This document shows positions 27,726 to 34,631 of a stretch of 64,000 nt of DNA, one piece after another. The stretch spans positions 1 to 64,000 of the IMG/VR virus record IMGVR_UViG_3300043449_000929. One strand, written 5' to 3'. Under the pieces are notes generated by a model. That model did no database searches and was not told where the DNA came from. It was given only the letters and a program-made list of their open reading frames with translations. The translations under genes were made by a program, and so were the position numbers. The number at the start of each line of letters is the position of its first letter. Position 1 is the first letter of the stretch. Source of the stretch: a virus.

Positions 27726-28043
27726 TTAAACGGTGGCGAAGAAGGTGATCACCTTCGAGTTACCGACAAGAGTGGCCGACAGGGTCACAGTGCCATCAGA
27801 GTTGATGACAATGGCCGAGCCGGTATCAACGGTGACTGCCGGAACGCCGGTCGTCTTCAGAGTCTTCGTGGACGAAGAAACGCTGAAGGCTTCCCAGACA
27901 ATCGTGTCAGTCTCGTTGATGACCTTGACGTAGTTCGGCTTGAAGCCGAGCGTCAGGGTCTGCGCGTTGTTGTCCGAAGTGAACGAGCCAACAACCGAGT
28001 TCAGAACACCGCCAGAACGGGCGGAATAAGTAACGGTAGCCAT
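27726..28043 (-). CDS. Small beta virion protein next to the major capsid gene
   Basis: 105 aa, wholly beta-like (VTYSARSGGVLNSVVGSF, FKPNYVKVINETD). It lies 16 bp downstream of the major capsid gene. It may be a second decoration protein or a head completion protein; no firm family match is seen. Confidence 0.65.
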   Translation of the reverse strand: MATVTYSARSGGVLNSVVGSFTSDNNAQTLTLGFKPNYVKVINETDTIVWEAFSVSSSTKTLKTTGVPAVTVDTGSAIVINSDGTVTLSATLVGNSKVITFFATV

Positions 28044-28059
28044 TAGTTACCCCTCCCTA

Positions 28060-29387
28060 TTAAGCGGTGGCGAGAACTTCCAAACGAGCCATCCAGGCAT
28101 CGTTCAGAATGACGGTCGTGGTGTAGAGCTTCCAACCAACGGTGCCGCGCTGAGCCAGCGGATCGCCAGCAGCAGGCTTCGGATTCACAACCATCGGCGT
28201 CATGCTCGACTTGCCCTTCAGCGGGACAATGCCAAAGGCATCGCGACCGAAGACAAGGATCGGGTAAACGTCTGGATAGCTGGAAGCCGTCGAACGGTAG
28301 GTCGTGGTAGACGCGCCACCCGAAGTCGCCGCGTCCGTAAACGGAGCGATGATCGTCGAAGTGAGGAAGCGGATCTGTTCGACCGAACCGATCTCACCGG
28401 GAAGCGGCGATGTATGCGGGCCGTAATCCGCAACCGCCTTGAAGCCCGCGAGCGAACGAATGTCCGTTTCGAGGTCAGGGTGGCAAACCGCAAAGTAAGC
28501 ACGCTCGACAGACTTCGTGTTGTAGTCAGCGGAAGAACCGATGACCTGCGAAATCTTCTGCGCGTTCTGACGGTTCAGGCCAGTCGCAACACGGCGAAGG
28601 TCAGCAAGCGACAGAGCAGAAGCAAGCAACTGACGGTTTGCAACCTTGTTCGCGTAGAAGACGTTGGTACCCGCCTTCAGCACATTATATCTGAGCGTCT
28701 CTACTGTAGACGCAGCGGATTCACCGAGAACATCAGTGGCCTGCTCAAGCACCGAGTCGGTGTGAGTGTCCATGATGACATCAGTGATGGTGATGTAGTC
28801 ACCATACTGAGCGACAGTCGCCGTGTAGTCCTGATTGGCGAGCTTGTTGCCAACAGGGGTCACGCCTTCAACCAGCGGGGTCGTCGCCAGCGGGATGAAG
28901 AACGGGTTAGACGCCGAGCCGGAACCAGCAGAGCCGGTCGCGCCGCTAAGGAAATAGCGACGGAACTTGGCAGTCTGAGTGCTGTTGGTCGGGAGCGGAT
29001 ACGCCTGACCGAATTGCTCAAGCTGAAGGAGGGGCAAACCGCGCTTCAGCATTTTCACAACGGACCCTTACATCTTCACCATTGGTCGCTAATCAATGAT
29101 CGCTTCTGTTATGAAGCTGCTGCGTGTTTCCACGCAGAAGAGACTATATCTTCACCCTCTTTCGAGGGGCTGGGAGCTTCGGACCGCTTGGCCCTACGAG
29201 TCGCTACACTCTAGTCGTTACACCTTACTGCATACGCAGTCTTGGCTCGGTATTGCCCTCGTCATTACACGTTAGGGTGTTCACCGACTTCACCCAGTCA
29301 CACTACGCGATTGCTCGCGCACGGCCCCAGTCAGATTAAGGCAGCAACCGCAGGCGAAATATCGCCGTAAGCGGTAATCTGAGCCAT
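28060..29387 (-). CDS. Major capsid protein, N4-gp56 type, split by a group I intron
   Basis: Spliced protein of 351 aa: exon 1 is 29387-29338 (MAQITAYGDISPAVAA plus two bases) and exon 2 is 29065-28060. Exon 2 alone would begin in the middle of the conserved block, at GTG 29058 (MKMLKRGLPLLQLEQFGQ), and lacks the usual N-terminus; exon 1 supplies it, giving ..ISPAVAALSVVKMLKRG. The family shows the pattern TYGDISP..LLKRG..Y..LEKFGQ..PLP. Exon 1 has a GGAGAT ribosome-binding site 7 nt before ATG. The protein builds the capsid shell with the scaffold (33547-34458). Confidence 0.85.
29066..29337 (-). ncRNA. Group I intron in the major capsid gene
   Basis: About 272 nt, no internal gene. Conserved core: P-like AATACCGAGCCAAGAC (29253-29238), R-like GTGTAACGACTAGAG (ending 29208) and S-like AAGATATAGTC (29152-29142); GACTA (29216-29212) pairs with TAGTC (29146-29142) as P7. 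Clear hairpins: P2-like CGCGA/GCAA/TCGCG (29319-29306), CTGC/GTAT/GCAG (29239-29228), P8-like CCCTC/GAAA/GAGGG (29168-29155), P9-like CTGCGTG/GAAA/CACGCAG (29137-29120). P1: exon GCCTT (29342-29338) with GGGGC (29328-29324), putting a U.G pair at the 5' splice site. P10: exon-2 GTC with GAC (29332-29330). The last intron base is G. A splice after ..ATCT is an alternative that also keeps the frame. Confidence 0.9.
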
Positions 29388-29468
29388 GATGGCTATCTCC
29401 AAGCAAGGTTGATTGAGGCAGCTCTCAATTCAGATCCCGCTTGCTTGGGCGATTGGCTGCGTGCGGTA

Positions 29469-29496
29469 TCTATATACCACAACAATTAGCTGTCAA
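29469..29496 (-). promoter_or_regulatory. Sigma70-type promoter for the major capsid gene
   Basis: TTGACA (29496-29491), 16-nt spacer, TATAGA (29474-29469). The -35 lies in TATTTGAC, shared with other late promoters, and overlaps the TGA stop of the upstream GIY-YIG gene. Predicted start is about 75 nt before the capsid ATG. Confidence 0.75.
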
Positions 29497-30347
29497 ATAG
29501 GCTTGTGCGAGAACCTAATATCTACAGGCGCGATGAGATCTTCGCCGCGCTTGCCCGCGCGATAGCGGTTTTTAACTAGGTGATAAGATAGGCCGTATTT
29601 ATCTGCGATTTGGTGGCGATTAATAAACTCGCCTCTGATCTCAATCCTCTCGGCGTGCTGCTCGAAATAAGCCTTCTTACCCCGGCTAATCCCGACTGAC
29701 CGCTTAGCCATAACGTCTGGCCGCTTAGCCAACTCTGCGCTAATGATCCGGCGCTTCTCCCTGAGAGCGGGGTCGCGCATGGCCCGCGCGTGGTTATTCC
29801 TGCGCCGTGCTTCAATCTCCTTGTCGGCGCGCATTGCGTCTAATTGCTCAATGCGCTTTGCATAGACTTCAGGCTCACTTAGCTTCGCCTTCAACGCCTC
29901 ACTGTGGCGACGCTTTGAAGCACCAACTAACGGCGCGACGCAGTAACCGCCAAGATTAAGATTCGCAAGAGTGCCACCCTCATCAGTTATTCCGTAATGC
30001 TCAATCAGATGCTTCTCTAACGACAGGGCCTCGTCATTAGTCAGGCTCTCAATGATCTTGAATATCGGAAGATTGCCGTGCTTTTCGTAATCGGCGGCAA
30101 GAATGAAATTGGTATGTTTTCCGCCAGCAGCAGAATGCTTTCGAATACGTCTCCCGCTTCCCTTCCCTACGTATCTGGGTGTGCCGTCAGGCAATAGGAT
30201 TAGGTAGACGTAGCATCTACGCTCGGACTCAGTGCTTAATGAAACACAACGCAAAAACCGCTCGGCCTCGAACTTAGCAGTTCGCAGCGTTTCAGCGATC
30301 TTGTCTTCGGGGGATTGTGAGTCTAAGTAGTCTTCAGCCATCTTCAT
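29493..30347 (-). CDS. GIY-YIG homing endonuclease upstream of the intron-bearing capsid gene
   Basis: 284 aa (ATG 30341 is an alternative start better placed relative to GTAGGAG). The nuclease core is a variant: YVYLILLPDGTPRYVGKG at residues 46-63. A charged helical middle follows, then the C-terminal motif NRHQIADKYGLSYHLVKNRY..GEDLIAP (key residues), closely similar to the end of the other GIY-YIG protein. It ends 106 bp upstream of capsid exon 1. It may cut intron-less capsid genes and so spread the adjacent intron, but that is inferred from location. Confidence 0.8.
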   Translation of the reverse strand: MKMAEDYLDSQSPEDKIAETLRTAKFEAERFLRCVSLSTESERRCYVYLILLPDGTPRYVGKGSGRRIRKHSAAGGKHTNFILAADYEKHGNLPIFKIIESLTNDEALSLEKHLIEHYGITDEGGTLANLNLGGYCVAPLVGASKRRHSEALKAKLSEPEVYAKRIEQLDAMRADKEIEARRRNNHARAMRDPALREKRRIISAELAKRPDVMAKRSVGISRGKKAYFEQHAERIEIRGEFINRHQIADKYGLSYHLVKNRYRAGKRGEDLIAPVDIRFSHKPI

Positions 30348-30368
30348 GCTCCTACATGATCTTGGTCA

Positions 30369-30404
30369 GAAGCAGGTGCAGGCGTTGGCGCGCCTCCCTG
30401 CTTC
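30369..30404. repeat. Strong GC hairpin in the gap
   Basis: GAAGCAGG/CCTGCTTC forms an 8-bp stem enclosing a second stem GGCG/CGCC. On the + strand it is followed by GTCTTTTAT, terminator-like; on the - strand, the coding one here, it is followed by TGACCAAG and then the GIY-YIG start. It may insulate the nuclease gene from + strand transcripts or shape its leader. Confidence 0.45.
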
Positions 30405-30428
30405 GTCTTTTATAGCGCTGTTTCTTCG

Positions 30429-30509
30429 TTACAGCAACACATACGCCAGCAGCACGAACACAGCCTGCATCGCAACAAACATACACATTATCCGCGCCAC
30501 AGAAGCCAT
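30429..30509 (-). CDS. 26-residue membrane peptide
   Basis: ATG 30509 follows the stop of 30510-30701 directly (TAGATG). The product, MASVARIMCMFVAMQAVFVL and six more residues, is one hydrophobic helix. Spacing suggests translation coupled to the gene before it. No independent evidence; could be a chance reading frame. Confidence 0.35.
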   Translation of the reverse strand: MASVARIMCMFVAMQAVFVLLAYVLL

Positions 30510-30701
30510 CTAACGCATGGTGCAGCGAATACGCGCATATTCCTGCTCGCCAACGCCATTGACGCTGACGAGCGGGCCTGCCATCGACGGCCCGGCGCAT
30601 CCGATCTGCTCGACATGGGTCTTGATGACCGCGCGGGCCGTCTGGTCATTGCATTCGCGAAGATCGAGGTTGGCCGCGCAGATCAGGATGACGATGAGCA
30701 T
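30510..30701 (-). CDS. Small secreted-like protein
   Basis: 63 aa. A hydrophobic start (MLIVILICAANLDLREC) looks like a short signal sequence; the rest has Cys33-type pairs and ends EQEYARIRCTMR. It overlaps the upstream gene by 19 bp. Function not known; a periplasmic or membrane-linked accessory is possible. Confidence 0.55.
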   Translation of the reverse strand: MLIVILICAANLDLRECNDQTARAVIKTHVEQIGCAGPSMAGPLVSVNGVGEQEYARIRCTMR

Positions 30702-30925
30702 TCTGTCTTGCCCCCGGCTATGGCGACCACATCAGCCGTCGTGGTTGTCTTGAACGAGCGGCGCAGAGAGGAGAGCATCATCATGCCCTCCTTTCTCATC
30801 GCCTTGTCTCGCTCCTTGGAGACGATTGCAAAGACTCGCTCGTAAGCGAAGGCGCGCGCCGCGATGGCGTCCTGCATATCTGGATCAATATATTCCAGTT
30901 CGAGACCGTCATCGTCGTCAACCAT
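30683..30925 (-). CDS. Small acidic-to-basic helical protein
   Basis: 80 aa from ATG 30925, preceded by GGAGG five bases upstream; the longer GTG start at 30937 would overlap the VRR-NUC gene. It starts with a run of Asp (DDDDG), is helical with Lys/Arg in the middle (KERDKAMRKEG) and ends in Ser. Its start region is one copy of a 28-bp direct repeat (see 30919-30946). Confidence 0.6.
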   Translation of the reverse strand: MVDDDDGLELEYIDPDMQDAIAARAFAYERVFAIVSKERDKAMRKEGMMMLSSLRRSFKTTTTADVVAIAGGKTECSSSS

Positions 30926-30946
30926 CTCAGCCTCCACTCGGCTTGC
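30919..30946. repeat. 28-bp direct repeat, left copy
   Basis: Identical to 32280-32307. Both copies span the ending PSGG-stop of one gene, the GGAGG ribosome-binding site and the start ATG context of the next. The two copies bracket the VRR-NUC and methylase genes exactly, 1361 bp apart. Confidence 0.85.
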
Positions 30947-31208
30947 CCTCGTTCGTAAACCAGCATTGCCAGTCCTTTTGAAACTCGCTCAACCGTCCCT
31001 TGTCCGTTTTGACTTCCATTGCGCAAACCCTGCCTTGGCCAACGATGAGCAGGTCAGGAAATCCGCGAGCCAGACCAAAGCAGAAGTTGCCCGCCCTACC
31101 GCCAGCCGTGCGTATGCTTGCGTTCGGAACGGCTATGCAGCGCCAGCCATCATCAAGGATGATGTCGCATAACTGGACTATGGCACGCTGGATTTGGGCT
31201 TCGGTCAC
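30927..31208 (-). CDS. VRR-NUC domain nuclease
   Basis: 93 aa. The arrangement VPNASIRTAGGRAGNFCFGLARGFPDLL (key residues PN, GFPDLL) followed by AMEVKTDKGRLSEFQKDWQ is that of stand-alone VRR-NUC proteins; Asp in GFPDLL and the E-x-K of MEVK would bind the metal. Such proteins are thought to cut branched DNA. It overlaps the methylase gene start by 4 bp, forming a two-gene cassette between 28-bp repeats. Confidence 0.8.
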   Translation of the reverse strand: MTEAQIQRAIVQLCDIILDDGWRCIAVPNASIRTAGGRAGNFCFGLARGFPDLLIVGQGRVCAMEVKTDKGRLSEFQKDWQCWFTNEGKPSGG

Positions 31209-32269
31209 GCCGATGCCTCCTCAGAAAATGAAAAAAGGTCATGCGACTTCGCCGGCTTGGCGCATGACGGCGAAAACCAGATACACTCAGAATCGGTTGT
31301 TTTTGACCCGCCGTAAGTATGCTTTCCACGATCCCACTGGACAGCTTCCCATCCCGGCAAATCGTAGTCGTCACTGTGGCCGCAAATAGCTATTTTCAGG
31401 TGCGAGTTTTCGCGTGCCCATGTTTCAACGTGGCGGGCAACAGGCTCAGCAACGCCGTAAAGTTGCTCATAAGCAACGTATGGTGGGTCAAGAAATACTG
31501 CGGTTTCGTTCCCACCGTAATGGCTGTTCAAGCACCTATCCCAAGAGCCGTGAACCACTCGGACTCGCTCTAATCGGTCCGCTAATTCATGAAGCCATCG
31601 CCAAGCGGTGCGGCCTCCAGAAGTAATTAATCCCCTGCCGGCGTCACTGGCGTGCGGAACCTGTCCGACTGCCTGTATCCCCATGCCGGCGTCACTGGCG
31701 TGCGGAACCTGTCCGACTGCCTGTATCCCCATGCCGGCGTCACTGGCGTGCGGAACCTTCCCGACTGCCTGTATCCCCATGCCGGCAGAAGTGGCGTCAT
31801 GACCTTCCCGACTGCCTGTATCCCCCTGCCGGCGTTTCCCGCGTGCGGAACCTGTCCGACTCCAATCGCACCATCCAGAGCCAATCCAGCAACATTGCCC
31901 CCACAACCACCATCCGGCGACTTTCGCGTCTCCCGGCCAATCGCAATCAAGCAATCCGGCACCAATCGACTCCCGCTGGTCCATTAGCCATTGATGGCGT
32001 GCGCCGAGGTCAATGTGAGAAACCGGATAATCAGCCCACTCTGCGACCTTGCTGGGCTGGTGCTTTGTTGCTCTCCAGAAATTTGCAATGAAGCCGTTTG
32101 CGTCGTTTACAACCTCAAGAGACGCAGGCGCGGGAGCAGCCAGCAACATTGCAGCGCTACCACAAAACGGCTCTATGTATTGCTTCGGACGCCCGAACCG
32201 TTCCCATACCATCTGGGAAACGGTCCGCTTGCCGCCGAAATATGGAAATGGCGCTTTAAGCTCGCTCAC
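31205..32269 (-). CDS. DNA adenine methyltransferase with an internal tandem-repeat loop
   Basis: 354 aa. FPYFGGK (8-14) and EPFCGS (33-38) bind S-adenosylmethionine; DPPY (261-264) is the catalytic motif of N6-adenine methylases of the Dam type. Between them the usual helical region (GWWLWGQCCWIGSGW, 119-133) is followed by 16-residue repeats (SDAGMGIQAVGQVPHA) over residues 161-210. The enzyme probably modifies phage DNA against host restriction. The DNA of the repeat is a minisatellite at 31635-31862; the frame stays open across it. Confidence 0.85.
   Translation of the reverse strand: MSELKAPFPYFGGKRTVSQMVWERFGRPKQYIEPFCGSAAMLLAAPAPASLEVVNDANGFIANFWRATKHQPSKVAEWADYPVSHIDLGARHQWLMDQRESIGAGLLDCDWPGDAKVAGWWLWGQCCWIGSGWCDWSRTGSARGKRRQGDTGSREGHDATSAGMGIQAVGKVPHASDAGMGIQAVGQVPHASDAGMGIQAVGQVPHASDAGRGLITSGGRTAWRWLHELADRLERVRVVHGSWDRCLNSHYGGNETAVFLDPPYVAYEQLYGVAEPVARHVETWARENSHLKIAICGHSDDYDLPGWEAVQWDRGKHTYGGSKTTDSECIWFSPSCAKPAKSHDLFSFSEEASA
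31635..31862. repeat. 48-bp minisatellite inside the methylase gene
   Basis: Units: 31635-31682, 31683-31730, 31731-31778 (48 bp, almost identical), 31779-31825 (47 bp, diverged in the middle), then a partial unit to about 31862. The one-base shorter fourth unit shifts the reading frame relative to the repeat, so the methylase frame reads the repeat consensus only in the first part and the older units lie in another frame. Confidence 0.9.
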
Positions 32270-32279
32270 GCCGCCCTCA

Positions 32280-32307
32280 CAACCATCTCAGCCTCCACTC
32301 GGCTTGC
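32280..32307. repeat. 28-bp direct repeat, right copy
   Basis: Identical to 30919-30946. It covers the last codons (RKPSGG) and stop of 32288-32485. Without the cassette between the copies, this gene would run directly into the start of 30683-30925. Confidence 0.85.
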
Positions 32308-32485
32308 GCCTCACATATCCAGCAGGTATCGCGTTTTCCGCCTTGCGCAGTTGCGCGTTGATCTCAAGTAGCCATAGGCCCGCATCATAGAGTGCCGCCA
32401 CTGGGTTCTGGTTATTCGCCTGGAGAAGCTGCTCAACGATTTCCTCCGCTTCGCTTCTCTCTTTTTGCACCACGTTCAGCATCAT
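32288..32485 (-). CDS. Small helical protein, packaging region
   Basis: 65 aa. A continuous helix (EEIVEQLLQANNQNPVAALY) ending in a basic tail. It overlaps the phosphoesterase gene by 53 bp at its start and ends inside the 28-bp repeat. GAGGGCGG precedes the start. Function unknown. Confidence 0.6.
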   Translation of the reverse strand: MMLNVVQKERSEAEEIVEQLLQANNQNPVAALYDAGLWLLEINAQLRKAENAIPAGYVRRKPSGG

Positions 32486-33518
32486 AATCCGCCCTCAACG
32501 CATCTAGAAATTTCACTCCATGCTCAACGGTAGGCGCGCACCATACTCTTGCCCGCGAAGTCTCCGGCTCGCGCGGGTCAATGATGACAAGTGCAGAAGG
32601 GTGTATCGGAACCTTCTTCAGACCTAACTGGTGGGCATAATGGTCTACTACCTTGAAGCCCGACACACGGACTAACTGAGAGCAGACACCATCAGGCATA
32701 ACCATGCCCTCATCCCCGCCTACGTGCAAATGCCCAGCAACGATCAGATGGTCACGATGACCGAAGAACACTTCACGCTTGGGACCATGCAAAACATGGT
32801 AGATTGAGCGTCCCGCCATGTCGTGTCTGGCGTGTATGCGCGTCTTTGCTCCGCATGGATGGACAAGTTGCATACGAACGCCATGAGGTTCGTAAATGCT
32901 GTCAGCTTGGCGTGCGATCCAATCCAACGGATCACCATGCCCACTCCAAAGGTCATGGTTGCCAGCGATTATAAACAGCCATTGAATAGGGCTGATAAGC
33001 CACTCGACAAGCTTCCACGACTCGCGCGCCGTGACATTCTGCTCGCCATAGAGACGACCTAGCCTTCCGATCCAGTTGTTGGAAACGTCACCGATATTCC
33101 CGGCCAGAATATATGGGTGATCCATTGCAATCTGACGGTGCTTTGCAAGCGTGTCAAAATCGCACCCGTCAGCGTCAACGTGCGGATCACCGAAGATTAG
33201 TAACCCGAACGGGCCGTCTATATTGACAGGTATCTGGATAAGATCACGCGCGTCGTCAGCCTCTTTTGCCCTGCGCGAGATGTCGATCTTTTCTCTTACA
33301 AGTTCGTCAATCGTCCTCGATGACGATGGCAGTTCTGGTTTTACGAACTTTGCAGTCACGCTTGGATGACTGTTCATTCGAGACTGTAGGGTGCTGCGCG
33401 GGATACCTAGCTCCCGCGCCGCCTTCGATTGATTTATGCTGCCGTCTGGATTCCTAGTCCGGTTGATCGCTTGTCGCGTTGCAACAACATCTGTTTCTTT
33501 AAGGACGGGACCAGACAT
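32433..33518 (-). CDS. Metallophosphoesterase with N-terminal helix-turn-helix
   Basis: 361 aa. Residues 28-48 (SKAARELGIPRSTLQSRMN) form a helix-turn-helix. The calcineurin-like core follows: GDPHVD (110-115), GDVSNN (143-148), GNHD (186-189) and GHLHVGG near residue 263, together holding two metals. Such genes are frequent between scaffold and capsid genes of phages of this kind. The substrate is not known; a nuclease or phosphatase acting on DNA is plausible. Confidence 0.8.
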   Translation of the reverse strand: MSGPVLKETDVVATRQAINRTRNPDGSINQSKAARELGIPRSTLQSRMNSHPSVTAKFVKPELPSSSRTIDELVREKIDISRRAKEADDARDLIQIPVNIDGPFGLLIFGDPHVDADGCDFDTLAKHRQIAMDHPYILAGNIGDVSNNWIGRLGRLYGEQNVTARESWKLVEWLISPIQWLFIIAGNHDLWSGHGDPLDWIARQADSIYEPHGVRMQLVHPCGAKTRIHARHDMAGRSIYHVLHGPKREVFFGHRDHLIVAGHLHVGGDEGMVMPDGVCSQLVRVSGFKVVDHYAHQLGLKKVPIHPSALVIIDPREPETSRARVWCAPTVEHGVKFLDALRADYDAERGAKREKRSGGNR

Positions 33519-33546
33519 ATCGCTCTCTCTTCTATTCGGAGTGCGT

Positions 33547-34458
33547 TCAGTTCATTCCGGCGAACCGCTCGAACGCGCCTTCAAAATCACCAGGATCATC
33601 AGTCCGCACGACGTTGCTGCGCTTGGACGCGACCGGAGCTAACGCGGCAGCAGCCTTCTTCACGGCAGGAGACAGAGCTTTAGGCTGCGTCGGCGCAGCC
33701 GGGGCGACCGGCGCGGGCGGCGGCGCACTCTCCGCACGATAGCGGTTAATCAGATCAGCAACCTGCTGCGGCGTGCCGCGCTGGATCACCTGCTGATACG
33801 CGCCACGCAGATAGTCAGGCTGGTTGTTTGCCCACTCGACAACCTTGTCTCGAATGTCGTCGTAGTCAGTCACCTGTTCATGTAGTTTTGCTACGTGCAT
33901 CTCCTGCCGCATCTGCATGACTTGCTGAGCGACGGGGCGAAACTCCTGGGCAAACTCTTTGAAGATGTGATTGACGATAGCGTGTGCCTGTTCCTTGGCG
34001 CGCAGATCCATCGCCTTCGCAACGTCAGGCCACTCCTTCTCAAACGCCTGAAGCGTCTGAACGTCTTCCTGCGTCAGGACGGGCTGCGGCTCGTAAGCCT
34101 GCGGCTGCGGCTCATACTGAGGCTGCTGCGGGGGCTGAACCTTCTCTTTTACCGCCTGCGCAAGACGGTCGATAATGTCCTGCTCGGAAGGCTTTTCAGG
34201 CTCTTTTTGCGCAGGGGTTTCGGCTTCCTTAGCAACATCCTCATCGACCGCATCCACTGACTCAGAAGCGGCGCCTGAAACATCCGGCTCAGATGGTTCA
34301 TCGGCAGTATCTCCCCCAGCGGGAGGCGCAACCTCTTCAGCAACAGGCTGCGCCGTATCTGCCGCGAGGGGCGGCGGCGCTTCACCAGTCTCTGCCAATC
34401 TGTCGAACGCTGCGGTAAAGGACTCATCACTCTCAATCTTCTCTTCTTCGACGCTCAT
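33547..34458 (-). CDS. Capsid scaffold protein
   Basis: 303 aa. The N-terminal 110 residues are acidic and Pro/Ala-rich; residues 110-140 hold a Gln/Pro repeat (PQQPQYEPQPQAYEPQPV); residues 140-240 are helical; the end is basic (VKKAAAALAPVASKRSN) with a short acidic hook. Disorder, charge distribution, length and position between portal and capsid are those of phage scaffolds, which direct capsid assembly and are then removed. Confidence 0.75.
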   Translation of the reverse strand: MSVEEEKIESDESFTAAFDRLAETGEAPPPLAADTAQPVAEEVAPPAGGDTADEPSEPDVSGAASESVDAVDEDVAKEAETPAQKEPEKPSEQDIIDRLAQAVKEKVQPPQQPQYEPQPQAYEPQPVLTQEDVQTLQAFEKEWPDVAKAMDLRAKEQAHAIVNHIFKEFAQEFRPVAQQVMQMRQEMHVAKLHEQVTDYDDIRDKVVEWANNQPDYLRGAYQQVIQRGTPQQVADLINRYRAESAPPPAPVAPAAPTQPKALSPAVKKAAAALAPVASKRSNVVRTDDPGDFEGAFERFAGMN

Positions 34459-34631
34459 CAGCTACCCCTGATAGGCGGGCGTGTGATCATGCGTTCGAGA
34501 TCATCGAACGCCCTCACGCGGCCCTGATATTCCTTGAATCGGCTCTCTTCACAAGACGCTAAGTCTTCAAGGCAATTAGCGCGCAGGTTCCTGATCAAGT
34601 CCAATAAGGTCTGGACTTCATACGAACCCAT
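34458..34631 (-). CDS. Small helical protein after the portal
   Basis: 57 aa from ATG 34631, chosen to limit overlap with the portal gene to 14 bp; an open frame extends to 34751 but would lie inside the portal. MGSYEVQTLLDLIRNLRANC is a helix, followed by a second helix and a basic end. Its stop overlaps the scaffold ATG by one base. Function unknown. Confidence 0.6.
   Translation of the reverse strand: MGSYEVQTLLDLIRNLRANCLEDLASCEESRFKEYQGRVRAFDDLERMITRPPIRGS

Noticed and set aside
28414-29214. Open frame of 266 codons on the + strand across capsid and intron
   Set aside because: Antisense to the major capsid gene and the intron; no family resemblance.
31635-31862. CRISPR-like array
   Set aside because: Units are contiguous without spacers and encode a peptide repeat in frame with the methylase; this is a minisatellite.
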